Assembly: GCA_003644505.1 (NCBI GenBank)
Contig: QNCM01000012.1
Location: 1-41,197, forward strand
Source: Candidatus Makaraimicrobium thalassicum
GTDB taxonomy: Bacteria; Omnitrophota; Gorgyraeia; Tantalellales; Tantalellaceae
Reading direction: 5' to 3'
Length of the DNA: 41,197 nt
Shown here: one piece after another, positions 12,733 through 19,678 of the stretch
Position numbering within the stretch: the stretch's first letter is position 1
Layout of the letters: each line of letters opens with the position of its first letter
The notes under the pieces: model-generated
The model's input: only the letters and a program-made list of their open reading frames with translations
Database searches by the model: none
What the model was told of the DNA's origin: nothing
Position numbers and translations under genes: made by a program

Positions 12733-13542
12733 ATGACTGATACAGCAAACTTACCCGCGCATATTCGCGAGGCTTTGGGAGAGAAGGACGTAACCCAAAC
12801 AGGTGAGATGGATACGGGAACTGGAGGCGTACCTCGGATCTCTCTCAAGAAATCTCGATTTACTACCAAGGAAGGTGAAGAGGAAGTGAAGCATGGTGAT
12901 GAGCTCAATGTTATCATCGTAGGTATTACTCCAGAGAATCATTTTTCCAAGACTTACTTCGCAGGTAGCTATACCCCAGGCGCTACGGACGCACCTGATT
13001 GCCAGTCAAGTAATGGCACACATCCAGATGTATTTGTAGACAATCCTATCAGTGAGAACTGCAGAACCTGTCCCATGAATGCCTGGGGATCAGCCAAGAG
13101 CATGTCTGGGGGTAAGGCCAAAGCTTGTAAGGATTCTAAGAGAGTTTACGTAGTTCTTGAGTCTGACCTAGAAAAAGACAGTCCCACTGTTTACCTGTTG
13201 AGTATTACAGTGAATAGTCTGAAAACCTTTGGAGCTTATGGCAAGTCTCTATTCAAAGCGGGTATTCCGTCACCATCAGTTGTAATTACTAAGCTGAGTT
13301 TCGATGAAGAAGCCAGTGTACCTAAGCTCGAGTTCGCCCAAGGTGACTTCGTATCAGCTGGTGCGATTGGTCCAATAATGGATGTGGCGGAAGAGAAGCC
13401 TTGGGATGCCTGGAAGAATGACACTACGCCCAAGTTAGCCCAGCCAACTGACGGAAGTACGCAGCCCGATGGTAGACAACCTCCAGTCGAGGGATATCTG
13501 GAAGATACTCTAGTCCAAGAACTTGATCAGTGGGATGAGTGA
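12733..13542 (+). CDS. Cys-rich replication-associated protein, ssDNA-binding candidate
   Basis: The ATG at 12733 follows GAGGAAG; an in-frame TTG at 12706 has no such site. 269 residues. A probable zinc site is formed by C90, C110, C113 and C132 (CQSSNG..., CRTCPMNAWGS, GGKAKACKDSKR). The region around them resembles phage proteins annotated as ssDNA-binding or recombination-associated. The C-terminal 40 residues are Pro-, Gln- and Asp-rich and end EDTLVQELDQWDE, the acidic tail typical of SSB proteins. The role is thus probably the phage SSB; this is inference from tail, Cys motif and position. The stop overlaps the GTG start of the next gene. Confidence 0.7.
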   Translation: MTDTANLPAHIREALGEKDVTQTGEMDTGTGGVPRISLKKSRFTTKEGEEEVKHGDELNVIIVGITPENHFSKTYFAGSYTPGATDAPDCQSSNGTHPDVFVDNPISENCRTCPMNAWGSAKSMSGGKAKACKDSKRVYVVLESDLEKDSPTVYLLSITVNSLKTFGAYGKSLFKAGIPSPSVVITKLSFDEEASVPKLEFAQGDFVSAGAIGPIMDVAEEKPWDAWKNDTTPKLAQPTDGSTQPDGRQPPVEGYLEDTLVQELDQWDE

Positions 13543-13991
13543 TTAAGATAGTCTTTCAGTATGTCGGACCTCATGGTAGGCACACGGAAGTGTACCAGGA
13601 TGGCGAGCTTGTGAGAGGTTACTTCTTCACTGACACCTCACCACTATTACTGTTATGGATAGCGTGTGATCTTAGGTACCAGAATGTAGCAGATGTGTTA
13701 AAGAACGAGACAGACTATCCAAGGAGGGATGACATATCAGAGAGCATTCTGGCTAGAGTAGGTGATAGGAGCTTATTCTCCAAATATGACGTTGTCTACG
13801 ATACACAGGCGATACCTAACGCTTACCTCTACCTGAAAGACTTGAAGCTAGCCCGTCCAATAGAATCCATTCTGGATTACATGGACAAACTGATTAAAAA
13901 GATTTGCAATGAACTTAACGATTATGACCTGGAGATAGAATATGGACTCGATGACCGAGATATTTATAAGAGTTGGAATCTTCAACCGTGA
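13539..13991 (+). CDS. Protein of unknown function (150 aa), GTG start
   Basis: GTG at 13539 overlaps the preceding TGA (GTGA). Residues 1-30 look like beta strands (MIKIVFQYVG, HTEVYQDGELVRGYFF) and the rest is helical with a charged C-terminus. No catalytic motif or family is recognised. It overlaps the next gene by 50 bases if that gene starts at 13942, or precedes it by 7 bases if it starts at 13999. Confidence 0.65.
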   Translation: MIKIVFQYVGPHGRHTEVYQDGELVRGYFFTDTSPLLLLWIACDLRYQNVADVLKNETDYPRRDDISESILARVGDRSLFSKYDVVYDTQAIPNAYLYLKDLKLARPIESILDYMDKLIKKICNELNDYDLEIEYGLDDRDIYKSWNLQP

Positions 13992-14607
13992 GATTCTCAT
14001 GATTAAAGAGCCTGGAGGTAAGCTACAGAATATCAATAATGATATGGTAAAGTTACTCCATACACAATTAAAGGAGGAAGCAATAGAATACCAGGAATCT
14101 GTGAATGACGGCAACTTAGTGGATCAAGTTGATGCTCTTATTGACAGTATCTATTTTACCTTAGGAGGCTTGTATCGCCATGGTGTGACAACTCAAGGCG
14201 CTATTATCCTAGTAGATACTTTCTATGGTGATGACAAACCACTGGATATATCCATGTATGAGCACCTGAGTCATGGTGCGTTGCCAGTAGATAGCTCCAT
14301 AATCTGTGGAGACCTGGTAAGTAGTGCTGATCTCTATAGAAACATGTCTACGAGAGATGCTACAGTAACAGCGACAGGTTACTTAATCCAGTCGTTAGAA
14401 GTTGCAATGCTAGGCTTAATAAGTCTGAACATTGACGAGTCAACCTTTGTCAAGCTATTCTGTATTATCCATGAGGCAAATATGACAAAGGCCAAGGGCA
14501 AAGTGGCAAGCCGTCCAGGCTTTGAATCACCTGATGCCTGTAAGCCAGATAACTGGGTTGGACCAGAGGCTAAGATGCGTGAAGTCCTTGATGGTTTGTC
14601 TAAGTGA
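13942..14607 (+). CDS. MazG-like all-alpha NTP pyrophosphohydrolase
   Basis: 221 residues from 13942; ATGs at 13951 and 13999 are alternative starts, the last just after the previous stop. The metal-binding pattern KEEAIEYQES followed 9 residues later by DQVDALIDSIYFTLG fits the ExxE...DxxD layout of MazG/PRA-PH-type enzymes, and HEANMTKAKGK near the C-terminus is typical of phage members of this group. Such enzymes hydrolyse (d)NTPs to monophosphates; in phages they are thought to remove unwanted nucleotides or lower alarmone levels. Context: dNMP kinase-like, deaminase and TS-like genes follow. Confidence 0.85.
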   Translation: MDSMTEIFIRVGIFNREILMIKEPGGKLQNINNDMVKLLHTQLKEEAIEYQESVNDGNLVDQVDALIDSIYFTLGGLYRHGVTTQGAIILVDTFYGDDKPLDISMYEHLSHGALPVDSSIICGDLVSSADLYRNMSTRDATVTATGYLIQSLEVAMLGLISLNIDESTFVKLFCIIHEANMTKAKGKVASRPGFESPDACKPDNWVGPEAKMREVLDGLSK

Positions 14608-15095
14608 AATCCATAATACTGGAAGGACCTAATGGAGCAGGCAAGTCCACTCTAGCTAAGAGATTATCAGAGGAATTAGGTCTAGAAATTATCCATGCGG
14701 GTGGACCCAGTGATGACTTCAAGCACTGTATAAAGAGAAGTATGGAAGAGCTAGGGAAGATAAATACTGGTACGTACATATTTGATAGAGTCCAACCTCC
14801 ATCTTATATGGTTTACCAACAGCCTAATAGCTTGGACATGAAGTTGTTAAAATCCATACTGGATAAGATGTTATGGAACAGCATTCTTATTTATTGTCAC
14901 GGAGATGGAACTCCTGACTTCGATAACAAGGAGCACTACGTAGAAGGGTTACAAGAAGAAGTAACTATCAATCAAGTCGAGATCAGAAAGCGTTACAAGA
15001 GTCTGATGAATATTTTACCCCATGTCTCGTACCATTTCGGTACAGACTTATTTGATACACTATTGAAGGAAGTTAAAAATGACCAAGAAAAATAA
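14604..15095 (+). CDS. P-loop nucleoside/nucleotide kinase-like protein
   Basis: GTG at 14604 overlaps the preceding TGA (GTGA). 163 residues. Walker A is EGPNGAGKST (8-17). TYIFDRVQPPS matches the DR(x)xxS motif of thymidylate/deoxynucleoside kinases. No clear LID arginine pair is visible. Probable substrate is a deoxynucleotide; given the neighbouring TS-like enzyme it may supply a phosphorylated (possibly modified) pyrimidine. P-loop kinases that act on hydroxymethyl-pyrimidines in DNA are a more remote alternative. Its end overlaps the next gene by 17 bases. Confidence 0.85.
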   Translation: MKSIILEGPNGAGKSTLAKRLSEELGLEIIHAGGPSDDFKHCIKRSMEELGKINTGTYIFDRVQPPSYMVYQQPNSLDMKLLKSILDKMLWNSILIYCHGDGTPDFDNKEHYVEGLQEEVTINQVEIRKRYKSLMNILPHVSYHFGTDLFDTLLKEVKNDQEK

Positions 15096-15810
15096 AGTTG
15101 CAGATATCGAGTTGAATGTACAAGACGTTGAAACTGAAGCTGAATCCCTGGTAGAAGCGATCTTCCAAGAGAATATCGAACTGACTGAAGATGAAATCGT
15201 CCTGGCTATTTATACTGAGACTGAGTTAGGTCTGAAAGAAGCGACTGCTCAATATCGCAAACTGGCAATTGAAGCAGGCCTTATCTTTACACCTGCTCAG
15301 CGTAAGGAAGAGTGGAAAGGTAAGGTCGAAGGTGTTGATCTGGCTGATCCAGAAGGTATGGAATTTGCCAAGAGTGCAGCTAAGGAGATCGGCATTACTC
15401 CAGTAACTGCTGACAAGTACATCCGTGAGAAAGCTGCAGAAGACGGCTTCGAGATGCCTGAGATTGTTAAGACCAATTCCAAATGGAAAGAGGTTCTTGA
15501 AGGCTTTACTGAAGAAGAGGTCCTTGAAGGTGATAAGGACGAAGTCATGGCTAAGCTCGCTGAGCTAGGTCAGTACGATGAGAAACAGACAAAAGCGAAT
15601 TACAATCGCTTGCGTCGTGCCTTTGGTTGGGAAGCTCCAGCCTCCATGAGTTCTCAGTTGAACACCTGGTTCGTAGATCACCTCGATGCTACGCGTGATG
15701 AGATTATCGCTAAGGGCACAGAGGTCGGTATGACTGAAGGTTCTGCTACTTACTACGTCGGCATTTATAAGATCGTGAATGAGCTGATCGTAGAATTAGA
15801 AAGTCGCTAG
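15079..15810 (+). CDS. Acidic protein built of four ~50-residue repeats
   Basis: 243 residues, ATG at 15079 after GGAAG. Four units are visible at about 24-68, 79-123, 136-183 and 197-240. Each begins near a Trp or acidic helix, then D.DEI..., A.E.G, an ATA/QTKAN/GSATYY segment with a conserved Tyr, and a basic or hydrophobic helix ending near G. The last unit is clearly paralogous to the protein at 1-318. Units of two helices joined by G(x)nT.A.Y look like degenerate HTH modules, so repeated DNA binding or DNA mimicry (the protein is very acidic) are both possible. Family not recognised. The codon choice is less AT-rich than in neighbours. Confidence 0.8.
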   Translation: MTKKNKVADIELNVQDVETEAESLVEAIFQENIELTEDEIVLAIYTETELGLKEATAQYRKLAIEAGLIFTPAQRKEEWKGKVEGVDLADPEGMEFAKSAAKEIGITPVTADKYIREKAAEDGFEMPEIVKTNSKWKEVLEGFTEEEVLEGDKDEVMAKLAELGQYDEKQTKANYNRLRRAFGWEAPASMSSQLNTWFVDHLDATRDEIIAKGTEVGMTEGSATYYVGIYKIVNELIVELESR

Positions 15811-15818
15811 ACCAACCT

Positions 15819-15834
15819 GGCCCAAGGACGGGCC
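15819..15834 (+). promoter_or_regulatory. Hairpin of hairpin-RBS element (copy 4)
   Basis: GGCCC (15819-15823) and GGGCC (15830-15834) form a 5-bp stem with loop AAGGAC, followed by TCCCGCAATCAGGAGAATCT and the ATG of the 15-codon ORF at 15855. It may also act as a weak terminator or processing site after the repeat-protein gene. Confidence 0.45.
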
Positions 15835-15854
15835 TCCCGCAATCAGGAGAATCT

Positions 15855-15902
15855 ATGGTAACAGAACCTTTCATTAATTTTACTTACGAGGTACAATCAT
15901 GA
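15855..15902 (+). CDS. 15-codon leader ORF overlapping the PEP-CTERM gene
   Basis: ATG at 15855 follows AGGAGAATCT, the best ribosome site in this gap. The frame encodes MVTEPFINFTYEVQS and ends with a TGA at 15900-15902 that overlaps the ATG of the PEP-CTERM gene (ATGA). Strong initiation followed by a stop-start overlap suggests translational coupling of the secreted protein to the leader. The peptide could be functionless in itself. Confidence 0.45.
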   Translation: MVTEPFINFTYEVQS

Positions 15903-16552
15903 AAAAGTTATTAACAGTACTCGCACTGTCAGCTGTAGCTTCTACAGCTCTTGCCTATCCCTCTACTTATAATGGTATAGCGGATTCAGGTGACGAGCTT
16001 TGGACTCTCACTGACTCCAATGATGTTATGGATGACTCAGGGTTTACTCTGACGTTTGACCGTGGCAGTTTCAATTCTCCAGATCATACCTTTGGTTTTT
16101 ACCAGTATGACTTGGATAATGACGTTATCACTGGCTCCCTGGATATCTTCAGGGCTGGCGATTCTGTCGGAACTACCAGTAATGTCGTCTGGGATAATCC
16201 GGCTCAAACTGCGGCAACGCGGTACGGGTCTATTGACACATCGCTCGCGGATATGACCTTTGGGTTCTTCTTTATCAGTGACGGTGATACCTACTACAGC
16301 CAAGAGGTCCTCAATGGAGGTACTGACTACTTTGGTATGTACTGGGAGACAGACCCCTTCGTTGATGCCAACCTGTATGTAATAGGTAATGACGACGGTA
16401 ATCGCCATTGGAATTATGACCAGATGAGCGTATCTGCGAATGATGTTCGTCCAATAGACAGTATTACCACTCAGAACGTCCCTGAGCCTCTACCATTGGC
16501 TCTTATGGGTGCTGGCTTGATAGGCCTCAGGTTGTCTAGAAAGCTTCTATAA
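15899..16552 (+). CDS. Secreted PEP-CTERM (exosortase-sorted) protein
   Basis: 217 residues. Signal peptide MKKLLTVLALSAVASTALA with cleavage before YP (about 19/20). The C-terminus has all three parts of a PEP-CTERM sorting signal: VPEP (194-197), a hydrophobic segment PLALMGAGLIGL (199-210), and a basic tail RLSRK (211-215). The middle is Asp-, Thr- and Gly-rich and beta-like, with YDLDND and FGFFFISDGD resembling DUF4114-type surface domains (weak). By family knowledge, such proteins are exported by Sec, cleaved at PEP by host exosortase and placed in the envelope or exopolysaccharide. No exosortase is encoded here. A plausible role is changing the surface of infected cells; acquisition from a host is likely. 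Confidence 0.88.
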   Translation: MKKLLTVLALSAVASTALAYPSTYNGIADSGDELWTLTDSNDVMDDSGFTLTFDRGSFNSPDHTFGFYQYDLDNDVITGSLDIFRAGDSVGTTSNVVWDNPAQTAATRYGSIDTSLADMTFGFFFISDGDTYYSQEVLNGGTDYFGMYWETDPFVDANLYVIGNDDGNRHWNYDQMSVSANDVRPIDSITTQNVPEPLPLALMGAGLIGLRLSRKLL

Positions 16553-16559
16553 TTCACGT

Positions 16560-16573
16560 GGCCAGGGACGGCC
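16560..16573 (+). promoter_or_regulatory. Hairpin of hairpin-RBS element (copy 5)
   Basis: GGCC (16560-16563) and GGCC (16570-16573) pair around AGGGAC, followed by TCCTTGGAGAATACC and the ATG at 16589. The sequence closely parallels copy 4 (GGCC-A-GGAC-GGCCTCC), which suggests that the two are duplicated copies. Confidence 0.45.
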
Positions 16574-16588
16574 TCCTTGGAGAATACC

Positions 16589-16813
16589 ATGAGTAATTAT
16601 CCAGATGACATAAGAAATTATGACGACGATCCTCGTAGCCCTTTCCATATAGAGAAGTTTATATGCGAGGAGTGTGACATAGAATTCAAAGATGATCGAG
16701 AACTAGAAGACCACGATATAAAGGTACACTCTGTATGCCTTAACTGTGGACTTGTATCGCAAGAGATTACAGATTACTGCAAAGACTGTGCCAGAGAATA
16801 CGAGAATGAGTAG
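16589..16813 (+). CDS. C2H2-like zinc-finger protein (74 aa)
   Basis: ATG at 16589 after TTGGAGAAT; an in-frame TTG at 16577 lies in the ribosome site. CEEC, 12 residues, then H and H (FICEECDIEF...DHDIKVH) form a classical C2H2 finger. It is followed immediately by CLNCG and CKDC, a second four-Cys zinc site. The whole protein is acidic apart from these sites. Such small double zinc-binding proteins are unusual in phages and may bind nucleic acid or a host protein. The last eight bases overlap the deaminase gene. Confidence 0.75.
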   Translation: MSNYPDDIRNYDDDPRSPFHIEKFICEECDIEFKDDRELEDHDIKVHSVCLNCGLVSQEITDYCKDCAREYENE

Positions 16814-17279
16814 GCCTAGTAACGACGAGTTCTTCCTTGGTATAGCAGAAGCAGTCTCAAGAAGAGCTACCTGCCATAGAAGATCAGTAGGTTGCGTGTT
16901 AGTAGACATCAACCAGAATATCATATCAACCGGTTACAATTCTGTAGCCAGTAGAATCCCACACTGTAATCCCGAATCACCATGCCCTGGCGCCTTCGAT
17001 AAATCTGGTGATACTTCCAGATGTATTGCAAGGCATGCTGAGGACGTGGCTATAGCGAAGTGTAAAGATATCTACAGTATCAGGACTGTCTACGTCACTG
17101 ATAGTCCTTGTCTGGCATGTGTCCGTAGGTTACTAGACACTAGCTGTACCAGGATCGTATTTGAAAAGAAGTACACAGATCAGTCTGGGGCAGTGCTATG
17201 GGAGTCACGAGGTCTTGCGTGGTCACACGTGGATACTTGCATGGAGGTCCTCAGGATCCCCAGGGAGCTCTCAATTTAA
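16806..17279 (+). CDS. Deoxycytidylate (dCMP) deaminase
   Basis: 157 residues from the ATG at 16806, which overlaps the zinc-finger gene by eight bases; the frame is open upstream, but that would double the overlap. Zinc and catalytic motifs are HAED (77-80, HAE) and PCLAC (101-105, PCxxC). C30 and the Cys/His-rich insert around 54-77 fit the structural zinc site of phage T4-like dCMP deaminases. It converts dCMP to dUMP. It lies two genes upstream of a TS-like enzyme; both act on deoxypyrimidine monophosphates. Confidence 0.95.
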   Translation: MSRPSNDEFFLGIAEAVSRRATCHRRSVGCVLVDINQNIISTGYNSVASRIPHCNPESPCPGAFDKSGDTSRCIARHAEDVAIAKCKDIYSIRTVYVTDSPCLACVRRLLDTSCTRIVFEKKYTDQSGAVLWESRGLAWSHVDTCMEVLRIPRELSI

Positions 17280-17363
17280 CCCTCTGATGTTACTATAGAT
17301 TATACATTTAAGTTGGGTGACGGACCCCACATTTGACCTGACGACACATATTTGGAGCAATAA

Positions 17364-17939
17364 ATGAGTTATAATGAGAAAGTCAAGCAGAGAATACTAG
17401 ATGGTGATCTTTCTAAGCCAACAGAATTATACCCGTTACTGATAGATGAGTTGGCTAGAGATAAGGTAGAAGTAGTCAAGTTTATCAATATTCAGATGAA
17501 GCTAAAGAACTACGTTGCCTGTTCCATACTGGATGTAGGAGGAGCGAATGGTCGTATGGTATCAGGGATTGATATACCAGTAAAGATCGTTATAGATAAA
17601 AGAGCTTTCGACCAACTGCCAGGCGTAAGTTATATTCACCAGGAGTATGGACATGATCTATCTGTAGCTGATGTCACCATGTTTTCAGAATTCCTCCACC
17701 TATTCTCACTGGAGAATATCGAGAAGTTTATCAAGAAATGTCAGTCCAGATACATAATCGTTGTAGAGAACAAGTACGACGATTTCTTAGACCTCAGGCT
17801 TAGACTCTGGTCTGGCGGGGCATGTATACCAGAAGGTTTCTTAAACGAGCTTACTGGAACTAAACCATATTACGTAAATGGTTACGGAGTATGGATCTTT
17901 AAAAACAAGAACTGGAGCGAGAGTAATGAAATCACTTGA
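17364..17939 (+). CDS. Methyltransferase-fold protein (191 aa)
   Basis: ATG at 17364 after TTTGGAGCAATAA. SILDVGGANGR (54-64) resembles motif I of class I SAM-dependent methyltransferases, followed by an acidic residue after the next strand (KIVIDKRA). The later IIVVENKYDDF strand fits the fold. No DPPY, NPPY or PCQ catalytic motif is visible, so it is probably not a standard DNA base methylase. Some phage proteins of this shape accompany DNA hypermodification. The 84-base gap before it contains a TTTGACCTGAC motif shared with the left repeat region. The 3' end overlaps the TS-like gene by 14 bases. Confidence 0.65.
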   Translation: MSYNEKVKQRILDGDLSKPTELYPLLIDELARDKVEVVKFINIQMKLKNYVACSILDVGGANGRMVSGIDIPVKIVIDKRAFDQLPGVSYIHQEYGHDLSVADVTMFSEFLHLFSLENIEKFIKKCQSRYIIVVENKYDDFLDLRLRLWSGGACIPEGFLNELTGTKPYYVNGYGVWIFKNKNWSESNEIT

Positions 17940-18654
17940 ATGTTTAACCTTTATGGACGCGTTCTTAAGCTGTAACCGCGTGATATACAATGGGCCAACT
18001 GAATCCAAGAAATCTAGGACAGGCGATACTGTAGGAACGCATGCACTGTCGTATCTAGTAATGGATGCTTCCAGCTATGACTTCTTCGATTCCATAGAAG
18101 GAAGGATCACCCGTGAGTATGCAGAGAGCTTCTGGCAGTTCATGATTAGTGGAGGTACTAATGCCAGTGAGAATTTTAAGAAGTGGGCAGGTACTAGCCA
18201 ATTCTATAAGAAGTCTGAGGATTCTGGCTTGCCAGATAATTTCAATACCCTCTACGGGCCAAGGATAATCAAACAGATCGATGCTCTAATCGAGGAGCTC
18301 AATGATAATCCTGACACCAGAAGGGGAGTTGTGCTAATCCTCGATGCCAACGATCAGATGTTACTGAATAAAGATGAGACCGTAGAATATCCATGTACCA
18401 TAGGTACGGTCTATTTCTTGTATAAAGGTAAGCTCTGCGCGCATTGTCTTATGCGCTCGCAGAATATGGCTACGGTCGCACAACTAGACATGTACCTCCA
18501 AGGTAAACTACTGGAGCATGTCGCGCGGCGCTTAGGGCGTGATATCGGGTCATTCTATTCAACCATTACTGATGCCCATATTTACATGAAAGATATTGCT
18601 TACGTAAGATTAATACTGGAGAAACATGGTGATAACTCTTTACAAAATAGATAA
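17926..18654 (+). CDS. Thymidylate-synthase-like pyrimidine (hydroxy)methylase, Asp variant
   Basis: 242 residues from the ATG at 17926. TS signatures: RTGDTVG (31-37, phosphate-binding Arg), LYGPRI (109-114), DTRRGVVL (130-137, Arg pair), PCT (156-158) with nucleophile C157, MRSQN (176-180) and TDAHIYM (215-221). In the stretch after RS the Asn that reads the base in TS (N177 in E. coli, within PFNI) aligns without gaps to D188 in AQLDMY. Asp at this position is the known hallmark of dCMP-specific enzymes such as T4 gp42 dCMP hydroxymethylase. The substrate may therefore be dCMP rather than dUMP. It overlaps the ligase gene by 29 bases. Confidence 0.85.
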   Translation: MKSLECLTFMDAFLSCNRVIYNGPTESKKSRTGDTVGTHALSYLVMDASSYDFFDSIEGRITREYAESFWQFMISGGTNASENFKKWAGTSQFYKKSEDSGLPDNFNTLYGPRIIKQIDALIEELNDNPDTRRGVVLILDANDQMLLNKDETVEYPCTIGTVYFLYKGKLCAHCLMRSQNMATVAQLDMYLQGKLLEHVARRLGRDIGSFYSTITDAHIYMKDIAYVRLILEKHGDNSLQNR

Positions 18655-19678
18655 TCTCGGAGCGCTTAGAGTCTGGTCTATCGCTGTTAATTATAACGAA
18701 GTAATCATCATTAAGACGGGTGTCTATGGAGGTAATTATATCACCCATAATGAGCACATCACTCAAGGCCTTGCTGGTAGAACCGTAGATGAGCAGATCC
18801 AGTCTCGAGTCAATTCCAGAATAAATAAGCAGAGGGACAAGGGATACCATGATACTAGAGAGCTAGCCAGGAGTAATGTCAATAAGAATGGTATGGACAC
18901 CTACGCCCCTATGCTAGCTCAGAGGTTCGACAAGATCAATCCCAAGAAGATTAAGGTAGAGGGAGCGCTTGTCCAGATGAAGCTTGATGGTAATCGCATG
19001 CTGGTCACGAGGTCTGACGGAGACCTCATCGCTTACACCAGGAACGGTAAAAGCATCGACACTCTAGGGCATATCACTGACGAGCTAGAGTTCCTCGAGG
19101 AAGGCCAGACCATTGATGGTGAGGTCTACATCCATGGAATGGCTCTGAAGGACATTGGCTCCAGGATGAGGAAATACCAGAGTGGCACGACTGATCTGCG
19201 ATACCATGCGTATGATCTAGTGATGGATGACTCGTACTCAGTGAGGCACGCAGCGCTAAGCGCTATGCCATTTAGAGAGTCTGTTATACTGGAGCCAGCA
19301 TGGACCTATAATCCTGACACCCTTAAGGCTGAGTTGGATAATGCCAGAGGTAGAGGGTATGAGGGTCTCATGGTGAGATTAGACCATGCTGGGTATGCAC
19401 CAGGGAAGAGAGATAAGTCACTCCTCAAGGTCAAGTTCAGACACGATGCAGAGTTTCCAATTATTGATGTCGTAAAGGATAAGGTAGGGAAAGGCAAGCT
19501 AGTGTTCAGATTACCCAATGGAGATACATTTACTACAGTAGCTCCTGGTACGGCTCAAGAGAAGAGAGACGTAGTTGCTAACCCCGAGGCTTACGTAGGT
19601 AGGTCAGCAACTGTCTCATTCGCTTACTATACTGACTTTGGAATCCCTTTCCATGCAGTATGTGAGAGATATGTTTAG
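18626..19678 (+). CDS. ATP-dependent DNA ligase
   Basis: 350 residues. The adenylated lysine lies in the motif KLDGNR (K119), with DGEVYIHG (motif III/IIIa region), GYEGLMVR (motif IV, EGLMVR) and LLKVKF (motif V). The C-terminal OB-fold carries IPFHAVCERYV at the end. The N-terminal 75 residues (YKIDNLGALRVW... GGNYIT) look like a WGR-type module, as in some phage and viral ligases. It seals nicks during replication. The ATG at 18626 lies 29 bases inside the TS-like gene. It is the last plus-strand gene; its TAG overlaps the convergent TAA at 19675-19677. Confidence 0.95.
   Translation: MVITLYKIDNLGALRVWSIAVNYNEVIIIKTGVYGGNYITHNEHITQGLAGRTVDEQIQSRVNSRINKQRDKGYHDTRELARSNVNKNGMDTYAPMLAQRFDKINPKKIKVEGALVQMKLDGNRMLVTRSDGDLIAYTRNGKSIDTLGHITDELEFLEEGQTIDGEVYIHGMALKDIGSRMRKYQSGTTDLRYHAYDLVMDDSYSVRHAALSAMPFRESVILEPAWTYNPDTLKAELDNARGRGYEGLMVRLDHAGYAPGKRDKSLLKVKFRHDAEFPIIDVVKDKVGKGKLVFRLPNGDTFTTVAPGTAQEKRDVVANPEAYVGRSATVSFAYYTDFGIPFHAVCERYV

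Noticed and set aside
16806-17279. Longer deaminase start at 16746
   Set aside because: It would overlap the zinc-finger gene by 68 bases, and the extra residues do not match the deaminase family; the ATG at 16806 gives the usual length.
2235-19290. Frequent TCCATAATGGA/TTATGGA-like words as a genome-wide signal
   Set aside because: Many lie in coding frames or provide the GGA of ribosome sites; without a count against background I cannot show enrichment.
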